Source: Fidelibacterota bacterium
GTDB lineage: Bacteria > Fidelibacterota > UBA8477 > JABMPR01
Direction of reading: 5' to 3'
Length of the DNA stretch: 64,000 bases
Assembly: GCA_018650445.1 (NCBI GenBank)
Contig: JABIFX010000244.1
Span: 1 to 64,000, forward strand
The notes below the pieces were generated by a model. The model made no database searches. It worked only from the letters and a program-made list of their open reading frames with translations, and was not told where the DNA came from. Of the stretch, positions 40,220-49,643 are shown in pieces. Positions within the stretch are counted from its first letter, which is position 1. The number at the start of each line of letters is the position of its first letter. Made by a program: the position numbers and the translations under genes.

Positions 40220-40876
40220 ATGAAAACGTTTATCGGATTTATTATTACACTCGTTTGCTTAAGTGTCCAGGCACAGGACTCAAGCTATAGCTATGCAGGT
40301 TGGGGCAAACCCGGGTCAGGGCAGGCCGTACCTTTGAAGGTCTTGAAAGATAAATCATTTACTCAGGTTATCCTCACTGATGAAAACCCGGTATTAATCA
40401 AACGATTCGACGAAAAGCATGCTCTCCATGAACACATAGAGAATGAATATGATGAATATGGAAATCATCTATCCAGCAAACTGTTTGATGCCACAGGACG
40501 TCTCCGAGAGGAAAGCAAATTCCAGAATGACCCCACTGAGATGGCTCTATTCCGGACTATTTTCGGCAACACTTTTGTCCCTGCCAATTCTAATTTTATG
40601 ATTCGCAGGGAATACAACGAATTTGAACGCGAAACAGGTTATTTCATCGTAGGCGTGATGGGACAAACACTTTTCTCCCGAGTTACTCTGTATCGGGAAG
40701 ATCGACGCAAAGATCATGAAATCCTCAGAGATGATCTGGCAGACAAAATTCTAACTGAGCGTCGCTACAAATACATTGATTCTGAGAATCGTACCGTGCT
40801 GGCAGAGTTTGACGGCACAGGCAAGATGGTGCAGCGAGTAGTGCTCTTTGATCACCATGATATTATCCAGGAATAA
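40220..40876 (+). CDS. Hypothetical secreted protein
   Basis: Signal peptide MKTFIGFIITLVCLSVQAQ; AGGAGG-like SD upstream. Confidence 0.6.
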   Translation: MKTFIGFIITLVCLSVQAQDSSYSYAGWGKPGSGQAVPLKVLKDKSFTQVILTDENPVLIKRFDEKHALHEHIENEYDEYGNHLSSKLFDATGRLREESKFQNDPTEMALFRTIFGNTFVPANSNFMIRREYNEFERETGYFIVGVMGQTLFSRVTLYREDRRKDHEILRDDLADKILTERRYKYIDSENRTVLAEFDGTGKMVQRVVLFDHHDIIQE

Positions 40877-40893
40877 TGAATAAGGAGGATAGT

Positions 40894-41679
40894 GTGATAA
40901 GAAGTATTTCAATATTGTTGATCCTGAGTTTGGCCGTGTTTGGTGTCGCCCAGGATGCTGTAGAAGACACTGAAGTTCTAGTAGATCCCATTGCTGACTT
41001 GCTGATGCAGGCAGAAGTTGCTCACGATGCTAAGGATTTCGAAGCCACCATGAAGCTCCTCGAAGCAGCTGAGCAGCTCGATGGTCAAAATGAAGAAGTA
41101 TTGTGGAAGATCAGTCGCGGATTTTTTGATTTTGCTGATCGTAAACCCAACGATGCTGAATATAAAAAACAGTACATCTATGATGGTAGGACCTATGCAG
41201 AAAAAGCACTTGCCCTGAATGATAAGAGTGCTGGTGGACATAAATGGTATGCCATTCATCATGGTCAGATTGGTGAAGCCGAAGGCACCGAACAGAAAAT
41301 TAAAAATTCCTATGGTATGCGAGATCATACCCTGTTGGCAATCAAGTATGATCCTTCAAATGCTGGGAATTACCATGTCATGGGTCGCTGGCATTATGCC
41401 CTGTCCGACTTATCATGGATTGAACGCCAGATTGCCAGTATAATTTACGCCACACCCCCAGAAGCTTCATTTGAGGAAGCCCTGGAATTTTTTAAGAAAG
41501 CTCATGATCTGGATAAAAAAGATATCCGCAATATGCTTTACATCGGATACTGTTACGATGAGCTTGACGATGAAAAAGCCGCTGCTGATTGGCTCAATAT
41601 GGCTATCAATACCAATGCATCAAGTGAAAGCGATCGTGGTTTGCAAGCGGAGGCCAAAAAAGCTCTAAACGATCTATAA
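40894..41679 (+). CDS. Secreted TPR protein resembling regulator of microtubule dynamics (RMDN/FAM82) family; likely GTG start at 40894
   Basis: KISRGFFDFADRKPNDAEYKKQYIYDGRTYAEKALALNDKSAGGHKWYAIHHGQIGEAEGTEQKIKNSYGMRDHTLLAIKYDPSNAGNYHVMGRWHYALSDLSWIER. SD AAGGAGG lies just before GTG 40894. Confidence 0.68.
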   Translation: MIRSISILLILSLAVFGVAQDAVEDTEVLVDPIADLLMQAEVAHDAKDFEATMKLLEAAEQLDGQNEEVLWKISRGFFDFADRKPNDAEYKKQYIYDGRTYAEKALALNDKSAGGHKWYAIHHGQIGEAEGTEQKIKNSYGMRDHTLLAIKYDPSNAGNYHVMGRWHYALSDLSWIERQIASIIYATPPEASFEEALEFFKKAHDLDKKDIRNMLYIGYCYDELDDEKAAADWLNMAINTNASSESDRGLQAEAKKALNDL

Positions 41680-41691
41680 AAACATTTTGAA

Positions 41692-41724
41692 AAGGGCACT
41701 CCCTGTGAGTGCCCTTCTTTTTTT
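41692..41724 (+). terminator. Rho-independent terminator
   Basis: aagggcactc-cctgt-gagtgccctt followed by cttttttt. Confidence 0.93.
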
Positions 41725-41740
41725 GAAGTAAGGAAGTTCC

Positions 41741-42670
41741 ATGATTACCCCTGATCCTATTCAGCCCGGTGCCACTTTTGCCGTAATCTCACCAGCCTCA
41801 ACCCCAAAAGCTGAAAGGCTTGACCGTGGGCTGGACTATCTCCGTTCCAGGGGATTCAAAATCAAAGAAGGTCCCAACCTCCGCGGTAAGAATAAGTATC
41901 TTGCTGGACATGGTCCTGAACAGCTGGCTGATATCCACTGGGCCTTTGAGGATGATGAAATTGATGCTATCATTTGTAGCAGGGGAGGCTATGGCACCCC
42001 GCGCTTTCTTGATGACCTGAACTATGAACTCATTGCTCGGCATCCCAAGTTTTTCATTGGTTATTCTGATATAACCGCTTTGCAATGCGCGCTCGCAGTG
42101 GAGACAGGGCTGGTAGGAATATCTGGTGTGATGGCAGCAGTTGAAATGGCCGCTGAAGAAGGTATTGATCCCTATACTGAACAGGTCTTTTGGGATTTGA
42201 TCAGTAAGCCAATGCCAGGACAGGTTCTTAAAAACCCCGGTGATATGCCCCATTCAATTCTATCCGAGGGACTGGGTGAGGGAACCCTGGTAGGTGGTTG
42301 CTTGTCATTGTTCAACAATCTCATGGGAACCCCATATTTTCCAGATGTAGCAGGTGGCATCATGGTTCTGGAAGATATTGGCGAGAATGTACAACATCTG
42401 GATCGCATGCTCAGTCAATTCAAAATGGCTGGCTTTTTCCACGGGGAAGATCGAATTAACGGACTCATGTTGGGTCAGTTTATTGATACCTGGGAAAATA
42501 GTGATGATGATGATTTTCTTCTGGAGGAACTTGTCCAGGATATTATCGGCGAAGTAGACTTTCCCATCGTGTCAGATATGGCCTATGGGCACGGGATGCG
42601 CAAAATGACCCTGCCGCTGGGTGCCAATGTAAAATTGAATGGAAATGATGGGAGCCTGACACTATTATGA
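41741..42670 (+). CDS. LD-carboxypeptidase (S66, LdcA-type)
   Basis: ISPASTPKAERLDRGLDYLRSRGF, AIICSRGGYGTPRFLDDLNYELIARHPKFFIGYSDITAL, GGCLSLFNNLMGTPYFPD, DMAYGHGMRKMTLPLGA. Confidence 0.93.
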   Translation: MITPDPIQPGATFAVISPASTPKAERLDRGLDYLRSRGFKIKEGPNLRGKNKYLAGHGPEQLADIHWAFEDDEIDAIICSRGGYGTPRFLDDLNYELIARHPKFFIGYSDITALQCALAVETGLVGISGVMAAVEMAAEEGIDPYTEQVFWDLISKPMPGQVLKNPGDMPHSILSEGLGEGTLVGGCLSLFNNLMGTPYFPDVAGGIMVLEDIGENVQHLDRMLSQFKMAGFFHGEDRINGLMLGQFIDTWENSDDDDFLLEELVQDIIGEVDFPIVSDMAYGHGMRKMTLPLGANVKLNGNDGSLTLL

Positions 42671-43296
42671 TAATCGAGTGGACAGAATGGCTAGGATATA
42701 TTGCCTCTGTTGTCGTGGCCGTATCGCTGACCATGACAAACATCCGTCGTTTAAGATGGATAAATATGGTTGGCGCCATAGCTTTTACCATTTATGGAGC
42801 AATCCTGCAACTATATCCGATTTTGGTCGTGAATGGCTTTATCGTCGGCGTGAATATCTACTATCTCGTGCGGATTGCCCTTACAAAGGAGCATTTCCAT
42901 CTCATTCCCATCTCCTGGGATACGAGTATATTTTTACCTCGTTTTATCGAATTTTATTTACATGATATACGAAAACATTTCCCTGATGTAGTTGTTGACG
43001 ATTTAAAACAATTCCGATCTGTATTTATTACCAGAAATGTGGTCCCCGTAGGCCTTTTTATTTATGAGCGACTGGAGCAAGGTATTATTCAAATTCATCT
43101 CGATTATGAAATACCCATGTATCGTGATTATGAAAGTGCGCGCTATTTTTTCCGGGAGTTCCGTGAAATGGTACAGGAAAAAGGATTTCATACTTATGTT
43201 GCCTATTGCAACGTGCCTGTTCATCAGCGTTACTTGCGGCGCATGAAATTCACTGAGGATACCAGCGAACCCGGTCGATTCATTCGTAAAATGTAG
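42667..43296 (+). CDS. YgjV-like three-TM module fused to a GNAT-like C-terminal domain
   Basis: N-terminal WLGYIASVVVAVSLTMTNIRRLRWINMVGAIAFTIYGAILQLYPILVVNGFIVGVNIYYL; C-terminal DYESARYFFREFREMVQEKGFHTYVAYCNVPVHQRYLRRMKF. Confidence 0.6.
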   Translation: MIIEWTEWLGYIASVVVAVSLTMTNIRRLRWINMVGAIAFTIYGAILQLYPILVVNGFIVGVNIYYLVRIALTKEHFHLIPISWDTSIFLPRFIEFYLHDIRKHFPDVVVDDLKQFRSVFITRNVVPVGLFIYERLEQGIIQIHLDYEIPMYRDYESARYFFREFREMVQEKGFHTYVAYCNVPVHQRYLRRMKFTEDTSEPGRFIRKM

Positions 43297-43323
43297 ATTA
43301 ACTAATTAACATAGGAGAAACGC

Positions 43324-43980
43324 ATGTTTCATAAAATCGTCTGTCTCACTATAATACTCAGTACATTCATCACAGCTCAAAATTTTCAGCTTCACTATGA
43401 AGCATCTGGTGATAGGGAGTACTTTGTTACCACCCTTGAGATGTTTAAACCAGACCAATACGGTTCCACTTTCTGGTTTGTAGATATGGAATACGCAGCT
43501 CCAGGTGTTAGAGGTGTCTCACTCTCATACTGGGAAATTGCCAGAGCTTTCACGCTACCGATTAATAACCTTTCCGCTACCGTACAGTATAATGATGGTG
43601 TGGCTAACTTTGGCTCGCTGGGTCAAGTTTGGCTTGCAGGAATCAATTACTATCTAGACCTGGGTTTTATTGCGATGCCAATCGATATTCTCTATCGTGC
43701 CTCCCAGGGAGCAGATTCACCTGATTTTCAGCTGACCACAACCTGGTTTGTACCCCTCATGGATGGGAATATTGAATTTTCGGGATTTATTGATGTCTTT
43801 TCGCAAGATGAATTTGGAACAGATGATAAGCAAATAGTGGTTCTGAGCGAACCTCAAATCTGGTATAATGCTAACGAGCATCTTTCCATCGGAGGTGAAG
43901 TGGAGATCAGTAATAATTTTGTTTTTGGGGCAGATGGAGTTCAGGCACTTCCTACCCTTGGTTTACGCTGGACCTTTTAA
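43324..43980 (+). CDS. DUF5020-like periplasmic/outer-membrane protein
   Basis: Signal peptide; FQLHYEASGDREYFVTTLEMFKPDQYGSTFWFVDMEYAAPGVRGVSLSYWEIAR. Confidence 0.75.
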   Translation: MFHKIVCLTIILSTFITAQNFQLHYEASGDREYFVTTLEMFKPDQYGSTFWFVDMEYAAPGVRGVSLSYWEIARAFTLPINNLSATVQYNDGVANFGSLGQVWLAGINYYLDLGFIAMPIDILYRASQGADSPDFQLTTTWFVPLMDGNIEFSGFIDVFSQDEFGTDDKQIVVLSEPQIWYNANEHLSIGGEVEISNNFVFGADGVQALPTLGLRWTF

Positions 43981-44005
43981 ACTAAGTTTAAATTAAGTTT
44001 GATTG

Positions 44006-44037
44006 AAAGAGTCGAATTTTATCGGCTCTTTTTATTT
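44006..44037 (+). terminator. Rho-independent terminator of the DUF5020-like gene
   Basis: aaagagtcga-attta-tcggctcttt, one G:U pair, followed by T-rich tract. Confidence 0.75.
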
Positions 44038-44051
44038 AAAGAGGTTTTGGT

Positions 44052-45221
44052 TCAGGATACCTGACGAAGTTGTTCGTTGGTAAACAGAATGATATCGTAG
44101 GGATCAGAAATAGTGGTGGTAGAGGGAATGGAAAAAATCTTGGCATCCTTCCCCGTCTCAATACTTCCGATTTTATCAACCAGACCAAGCGCTTTGGCTC
44201 CATTGAGAGTTGCCATCTTAATTATTTCTTCAGGTCGGAAACCATATTCAGCTGAAGCGGATCTCATCTCAGCTCGAATATCCATATGCTCTGCAAAAGT
44301 GCCCAGACAAATATTAAAACCCTTATTCTGTATCAATTGACCAGGTGCAGTCCCTAGCTCCCATTGACGATCGAAACGTGGATGTAGGCACATATGGAAA
44401 ACCTCAGATCGGGCTTTGAGCAGATCCAATTCATCCTCTTCCAGCATGATTACTTGACTTAAAATGGTTTCTTTGGCAGCGAAGGCGTTATTCACAAAAT
44501 ATCTGAGTGGAGAAGTGCGTGGTGGTTGCCATCTGTAGTCCATATCCGCTTTACCCAGGAGATATTGATATATGCGGCCCTGTCCCTTTAGGAAAAAGAT
44601 ATCCTCCTCTTTCATAAAGGACATGGGCAAGGCAGTACGTTCTTCGGATCGGGATATTTGCCTGAAAACTTCTGGTCCCAGATTAAATAAAAATTCCCCG
44701 GCGTGATGGAAGCGGGTTAAAGCAGTGTTGGTAAATTGACCTCGATTACTCCAGATTTCAAAGGCATTACCATCCCGAAAACCATGTAACATTTCAAAAA
44801 CGACTGAATAGAGTCCTGAATTCTCGAGGTGCTGACTGATTTCAGGGTGCCTCGTACGGATACCAATGGCGGCGGTTCCATAGTCATAACCTCGCTTGAT
44901 GGCGCTGAGAAGTTCGCTTTCCACTTCAAGTTTTGAACTAAGCCGCGAAGCATTTTTGCCTGAATGAAGCCAATTCAAAAAAGAACCTCGAGGTGTTGAT
45001 TGTGGATCGGCTACAGGGTAATCCGGGTGGAATAGGGCATTCACCAGAGAAGGACAAACTACAGAATGACCAAGATCATGAGCCAGCTTCTTATCTCCAG
45101 TAAAATCGCTCTGTTTACCAACAGCGATAATTTTTCCATCAGCGATGGAGATATAGCCGTCTCGGATAGGCTCAGAGACAATGGGGAGTATCCATTCAGC
45201 AAAAAAAGTACGTTTAACCAT
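44052..45221 (-). CDS. Amidohydrolase (TRZ/ATZ, MqnX-like) family protein with altered active-site motifs
   Basis: ILPIVSEPIRDGYISIADGKIIAVG, CPSLVNALFHPDYPVADPQSTPRGSFLNWL, MATLNGAKALGLVDKIGSIETGKDAKIFSI. Confidence 0.78.
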   Translation of the reverse strand: MVKRTFFAEWILPIVSEPIRDGYISIADGKIIAVGKQSDFTGDKKLAHDLGHSVVCPSLVNALFHPDYPVADPQSTPRGSFLNWLHSGKNASRLSSKLEVESELLSAIKRGYDYGTAAIGIRTRHPEISQHLENSGLYSVVFEMLHGFRDGNAFEIWSNRGQFTNTALTRFHHAGEFLFNLGPEVFRQISRSEERTALPMSFMKEEDIFFLKGQGRIYQYLLGKADMDYRWQPPRTSPLRYFVNNAFAAKETILSQVIMLEEDELDLLKARSEVFHMCLHPRFDRQWELGTAPGQLIQNKGFNICLGTFAEHMDIRAEMRSASAEYGFRPEEIIKMATLNGAKALGLVDKIGSIETGKDAKIFSIPSTTTISDPYDIILFTNEQLRQVS

Positions 45222-45309
45222 GGTTACAATGTAATTAGGATTTATGAATTACGAATTAGGAATTGAAAATGAGTCTCGGCTAGTGAGCTTTTCGTCTATA
45301 TTAGCATCC

Positions 45310-45582
45310 ATGACACAGAAAATATCCGAACATCGGAAAAAAATAGATGACCTCGATTTAAAAATATTGAATCTGATTCAGGACAGAATCGACCAGGCTA
45401 TTATTATTAGAGGCCTAAAAACGGAGCAAGACATTCCTTTATTTACGCCTGAGCGGGAAAAAGATTTGATAAATCGACTCATTGAAAAATCAGCCGGACA
45501 ACTTCCAGCTGAAGTGATCGAAGATATCTGGGAAACTATTATCAAGGGAGGAAAGCGGACAGGGGACAGCCAATCACCTTGA
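45310..45582 (+). CDS. Stand-alone chorismate mutase (AroQ fold)
   Basis: EHRKKIDDLDLKILNLIQDRIDQAIIIRGLKTEQDIPLFTPEREKDLINRLIE. Confidence 0.82.
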   Translation: MTQKISEHRKKIDDLDLKILNLIQDRIDQAIIIRGLKTEQDIPLFTPEREKDLINRLIEKSAGQLPAEVIEDIWETIIKGGKRTGDSQSP

Positions 45583-45673
45583 CAATACTTGCGAAAGTAC
45601 GCTATTCTGGCATAAGAATTGAACCATTTTAACAATCAAGAATTTATTTCTAACCTGTCATAAGGAGTTGCAA

Positions 45674-46609
45674 ATGAGTAGAAAAAAAATATCACTTATC
45701 GGTGGTGGACAGATCGGCCAGATTTTGGCACTTATCTCTGCCCAGAAACAATTGGGTGATGTTGTTATTTTAGATATCCCTGACTTTGAAGGATCGGTTA
45801 AGGGAAAAGCCCTGGATCTAATGGAAATGCGTCCCCTGGAAGGCTATGATGTCAATATTACTGGAACCAGTGATTATGCAGATATAGCTGATTCAGATGT
45901 GATTATTATTACTGCAGGCGTCCCTCGCAAGCCAGGTATGTCTCGCGATGATTTGCTGGGAATCAATCTTAAAATCATTTCGAATGTCGCTGAGAATGTT
46001 AAAAAATATGCCCCCAATGCATTTGTGATTGTTGTATCCAACCCCTTGGATGCCATTGTCTACGCATTTTACAAAGTCTCCGGTTTTTCAAAGAATAAAA
46101 TTATTGGTATGGCTGGCGCATTAGACTCCTCACGCTTCAAAGCTTTTATTGCTATGGAAACTGGTTACTCAACACAGGATGTCTCCTGCCTCGTTCTTGG
46201 TGGACATGGTGATACCATGGTTCCCCTGACTCGTCTGGCAACGGTGGGTGGTGTTCCGGTAACAGAATTATTGGATGCCGAGACTTTGGAAGCTATTGAA
46301 AAACGAACCAGAATGGCCGGTGGTGAGATTGTCAAGCTGCTGGGCAACGGCTCCGCATTCTTTAGCCCCGCTCAGTCTGCCATCGAAATGGCTGAATCCT
46401 ACATATTGGACAAAAAACGTGTCATCCCAAGCGCAGCATTGTGCGAGGGTGAATACGATATTGATGGCTTATTTATCGGTGTTCCCTGTGTTATTGGCGC
46501 AGGCGGAATCGAAAAAGTTATCGAAGTCAAACTGAATGATAATGAAAAAGCAGCTCTTAAAGTAACTGCTGAACATGTCTCAAGTGTGGTTGCTGAAACT
46601 AAACTCTAG
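45674..46609 (+). CDS. mdh: Malate dehydrogenase
   Basis: KKISLIGGGQIGQILALIS, ITAGVPRKPGMSRDDLLGINLKI, VVSNPLDAIVYAFYKVSGF, LDSSRFKAFIA, VLGGHGDTMVPLTR. SD AAGGAG upstream of ATG 45674. Confidence 0.96.
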   Translation: MSRKKISLIGGGQIGQILALISAQKQLGDVVILDIPDFEGSVKGKALDLMEMRPLEGYDVNITGTSDYADIADSDVIIITAGVPRKPGMSRDDLLGINLKIISNVAENVKKYAPNAFVIVVSNPLDAIVYAFYKVSGFSKNKIIGMAGALDSSRFKAFIAMETGYSTQDVSCLVLGGHGDTMVPLTRLATVGGVPVTELLDAETLEAIEKRTRMAGGEIVKLLGNGSAFFSPAQSAIEMAESYILDKKRVIPSAALCEGEYDIDGLFIGVPCVIGAGGIEKVIEVKLNDNEKAALKVTAEHVSSVVAETKL

Positions 46610-46624
46610 ACATCTGACTATATG

Positions 46625-46656
46625 GGAAAAGGGAGTGCAACCGCGCTCCCTTTTCC
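46625..46656 (+). terminator. Hairpin terminator after mdh
   Basis: ggaaaagggagtg-caaccg-cgctcccttttcc near-perfect stem, 16 bp after the mdh stop; weak T tract. Confidence 0.75.
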
Positions 46657-46670
46657 ATTTATATGCAAAG

Positions 46671-47846
46671 TTGCTGTCGGTCCTTGTCGTCCTGACCCTC
46701 GCAGGGTGCGATACTGATCTTGTCCCAGATATTAACAAAGCATTAAGCCCGCAGGCACAAGCTCTCGTTGATAGTGCCTTCGCTCCTTTTCAGGGTGACA
46801 CACTTGTGGACCACCATGTTCATATCCTGGGATTGGGAAATACTTCGAGTGGCATCGAAGTACATCCTGATACACGATCCTATTTGCACCCCTTCAAGCT
46901 TACTCGATTCAATTATTTCATGGATGCTGGAAGTGTTACAAATGAGGCATTGGCCGATGAACAATATATGCAGTATCTCCTGGCGCAAATCGGAAAAATC
47001 CCTGGCGAATTTCGTGTCAATAGCCTGGCTTTAGACCATTTCTACAAGGAAAATGGAGAGCAAGATCCAGATAACTATGAAATTTACGTTCCCAATGAAT
47101 ATGTCGTGAGATTGGGGCAAAATCACCCTGACAAAATTGTCCCTGTAATATCCATCCACCCCTATCGACTGGATGCTGTCGCTGAGCTTAAGAAGTGGGC
47201 AAATCAAGGCATCCGGGTTGTTAAATGGTTACCAAATGCACAGGGAATTGACCCATCTTCACCCCTGTGTGACCCTTTCTATGCCGCGATGAAGCGTCTG
47301 GATATGGTGCTCCTAAGTCATGCTGGCACAGAACTAGCTCTGGATTCTCAGGGTAGACAGCATCTTGGTAATCCACTGTTATTGCGCCGAGCACTTGATG
47401 CACAGGTAAAAGTCATCGTCTGCCATTGCGCAACATCCGGGACATCTCAGGATCTGGATGAATCCCATCTTCCAGAAGTTGACAATTTCTCACTTTTTAT
47501 GCGTCTGTTTGATGACCCTGTTTATGAAGGGTTGCTATTTGCTGATATTTCTGGAATGACCCTGGTCAACCAAGTTGGAAATTCTTTGAAGGGGATTCTT
47601 GCACGCCAGGATCTACATCCCAGGCTGTTGTATGGCAGTGACTATCCGCTACCCGCTGTTGATATTTTAAATCAAAACTATGCTCTTGGTTTGTTAGGAT
47701 ATCTAGATGAAGAGATTATCGCGGCTTTGGATGAGATCCAGGAGATTAATCCACTTCTCTACAGTTTTGTCCTCATGAGATCATTGAAACATCCTGATAG
47801 TGGCGCCAAATTCTCCAAGGATCTTTTTAGGAATAAAATTCCCTAG
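46671..47846 (+). CDS. Amidohydrolase_2-type TIM-barrel lipoprotein; start uncertain (TTG 46671; ORF track start 46575 lies inside mdh)
   Basis: Lipobox LLSVLVVLTLAGC; VDHHVHILGLG, IRVVKWLPNAQGIDPSSPLCDPFYAAMKRLDMVLLSHAG, LYGSDYPLP. Confidence 0.8.
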   Translation: MLSVLVVLTLAGCDTDLVPDINKALSPQAQALVDSAFAPFQGDTLVDHHVHILGLGNTSSGIEVHPDTRSYLHPFKLTRFNYFMDAGSVTNEALADEQYMQYLLAQIGKIPGEFRVNSLALDHFYKENGEQDPDNYEIYVPNEYVVRLGQNHPDKIVPVISIHPYRLDAVAELKKWANQGIRVVKWLPNAQGIDPSSPLCDPFYAAMKRLDMVLLSHAGTELALDSQGRQHLGNPLLLRRALDAQVKVIVCHCATSGTSQDLDESHLPEVDNFSLFMRLFDDPVYEGLLFADISGMTLVNQVGNSLKGILARQDLHPRLLYGSDYPLPAVDILNQNYALGLLGYLDEEIIAALDEIQEINPLLYSFVLMRSLKHPDSGAKFSKDLFRNKIP

Positions 47847-47850
47847 ATAA

Positions 47851-48246
47851 CTAACTTACTACCTTCACACGAATTTTTCGTTCACGCGGTCCATCAAATT
47901 CACAAAAATAGATTCCCTGCCAAGTCCCGAGCTGTAATCGACCTTCCTCAACAATAATCTGAGTGGAATTGCCCATGAGAGACGCTTTCATGTGAGCTGC
48001 AGTGTTTCCCTCAAAATGTTTATAATCGGAGTGATCCCAGGGAATGGTTCGGTCGAGAATATTGATGAGGTCTCTTGTTACATCAGGATCAGCATTTTCG
48101 TTGATTGTAATACCCGCAGTTGTGTGTGAAACAAAGACTGTCAGGATTCCGGATTTTACACCACTCTCAGCCAATGCTTCCATAACCAGGGAAGTGATGT
48201 TGAAAAATTGGCTTCGGTGTGTGGTGGATAATGTTTTGGTTATCAT
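47851..48246 (-). CDS. YjbQ/UPF0047 family (secondary thiamine-phosphate synthase-like) protein
   Basis: SGILTVFVSHTTAGITINENADPDVTRDL, DNYKHFEGNTAAHMKAS-type motif (SDYKHFEGNTAAHMKASLMG), LQLGTWQGIYFCEFDGPRERKI. Confidence 0.93.
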   Translation of the reverse strand: MITKTLSTTHRSQFFNITSLVMEALAESGVKSGILTVFVSHTTAGITINENADPDVTRDLINILDRTIPWDHSDYKHFEGNTAAHMKASLMGNSTQIIVEEGRLQLGTWQGIYFCEFDGPRERKIRVKVVS

Positions 48247-48270
48247 GTTCATAAGGTTCCCCAAATATTA

Positions 48271-49116
48271 TTAGCTATTTTCTTTAAATTCAAAAATCAT
48301 GATACCACCAAAAAACGGACCTTCTTCAGGGAAGTAATACTTCAGGAACTCCAGCTTTACTGTTGCACCTGCGCTTTGTGAGGCATGGACAAGATATTTT
48401 CCATCAATTATCATCCCCTCATGCCCCATGACGATTCCCATTTTAAAGTAATTTGGTTTTACAAAAGTAACACCTGCCATAGTGGGTAATTTGGCCATGA
48501 GTTCTGGTGTGATCTCATTGTTGGGTATATAGTAGGCAGTCATATTACGATTCCAGCCCAGGTCAAGAAATTCCTCTCCGTCTTCCTTTTGATTCAAAGT
48601 GATAGTCACTGAATCAAGTGCTGTTTTGGGGAGCAAAGTCTGGGTTATGTCCACTGTATTGGGATTCATAGTAATTCGATCAACAGTATAGTGCCATCTC
48701 GATCTGTATGTGGGCTGTTTGATGCCATTGGAATCTGCCTTGTAATGCAGCTGGATCATGTTTTTCCGGGTTTCTTCCCAGGTTGAACTTTTTGCTGCAG
48801 CCAGCGATGTAAGATTGTGACCAGTACAGTCGGAAACGTCATACCGGATAATCGGGTCAAGATCTGGCTCGACTTCTTCACCTAACTTAAAGATTTCATA
48901 AGGGGTGCCAACCCGCCACAAGGCAATATGTTTAAGACGTTGTTGAAAATCAGGAAAGCGTTGTTGAAATTGTGGTAGTGTTTCGCTCATCTGTTCAGGA
49001 GTCAATGTCCAGGGGGAGGGTAATGTGGCCAACCATTCATCATTTGTGAGTGCATCCTGACAGCTAATTAGACTAATTAACAAGTTCATTATCAAGAGTG
49101 ATTTGATCAGTCTCAT
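48271..49116 (-). CDS. DUF1460-like (NlpC/P60-type) lipoprotein
   Basis: Lipobox LLISLISC; GTPYEIFKLGEEVEPDLDPIIRYDVSDCTGHNLTSLAA, ITMNPNTVDITQTLLPK; HASQ near the C-terminus. Confidence 0.68.
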   Translation of the reverse strand: MRLIKSLLIMNLLISLISCQDALTNDEWLATLPSPWTLTPEQMSETLPQFQQRFPDFQQRLKHIALWRVGTPYEIFKLGEEVEPDLDPIIRYDVSDCTGHNLTSLAAAKSSTWEETRKNMIQLHYKADSNGIKQPTYRSRWHYTVDRITMNPNTVDITQTLLPKTALDSVTITLNQKEDGEEFLDLGWNRNMTAYYIPNNEITPELMAKLPTMAGVTFVKPNYFKMGIVMGHEGMIIDGKYLVHASQSAGATVKLEFLKYYFPEEGPFFGGIMIFEFKENS

Positions 49117-49643
49117 CCAATGTTCTCCTCTATTGGTGCGTCAATTCCGAAAAGCATCAATTCCTCATCATCATCGGGTAATTCTATCATTTTTTTGTAA
49201 TGCATCCCCAGCTTTTTTAACAAATGCTGCGAACGATGATTTTCGCTTGTTACAATAGCCTCGAGATGGTCCAACTTATGGGTTTCAAAACCGTAATTCA
49301 ATACTGCACTGGCCGCTTCATAGGCATAACCCTGTCCCTCATATTGCTCAAGGAGGGAATAACCAATATCTGCATGTTCCATGCCAGCCCGATGCGTGAG
49401 GCCACAATTTCCAATCCGAATTTGATCAGTCAGCCTTTCAATGATGTAAAACCCAAATCCCAGAGCTTCGTAGTTCGGTATAACACGAGACTCCAGATAA
49501 TCTCTGGCTTGCTCAAGTGTGTCAATATCGCGGCTACCGATATACTTAATCCACTTTGGACTATTTAGCAGATCGAGGATAAAATCATTGTCATCCAGAG
49601 TCATCCTCCGAAGCAAGAGACGCTTGGTTTTTAGAATAATCAT
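49113..49643 (-). CDS. GNAT family N-acetyltransferase
   Basis: IILKTKRLLLRRMTLDDNDFILDLLNSPKWIKYIG, ADIGYSLLEQYEGQGYAYEAASAVL. Confidence 0.92.
   Translation of the reverse strand: MIILKTKRLLLRRMTLDDNDFILDLLNSPKWIKYIGSRDIDTLEQARDYLESRVIPNYEALGFGFYIIERLTDQIRIGNCGLTHRAGMEHADIGYSLLEQYEGQGYAYEAASAVLNYGFETHKLDHLEAIVTSENHRSQHLLKKLGMHYKKMIELPDDDEELMLFGIDAPIEENIG

Noticed and set aside
41798-42253. 151-aa antisense ORF inside the LD-carboxypeptidase gene
   Set aside because: The sense frame has clear S66 motifs; the antisense product has none.
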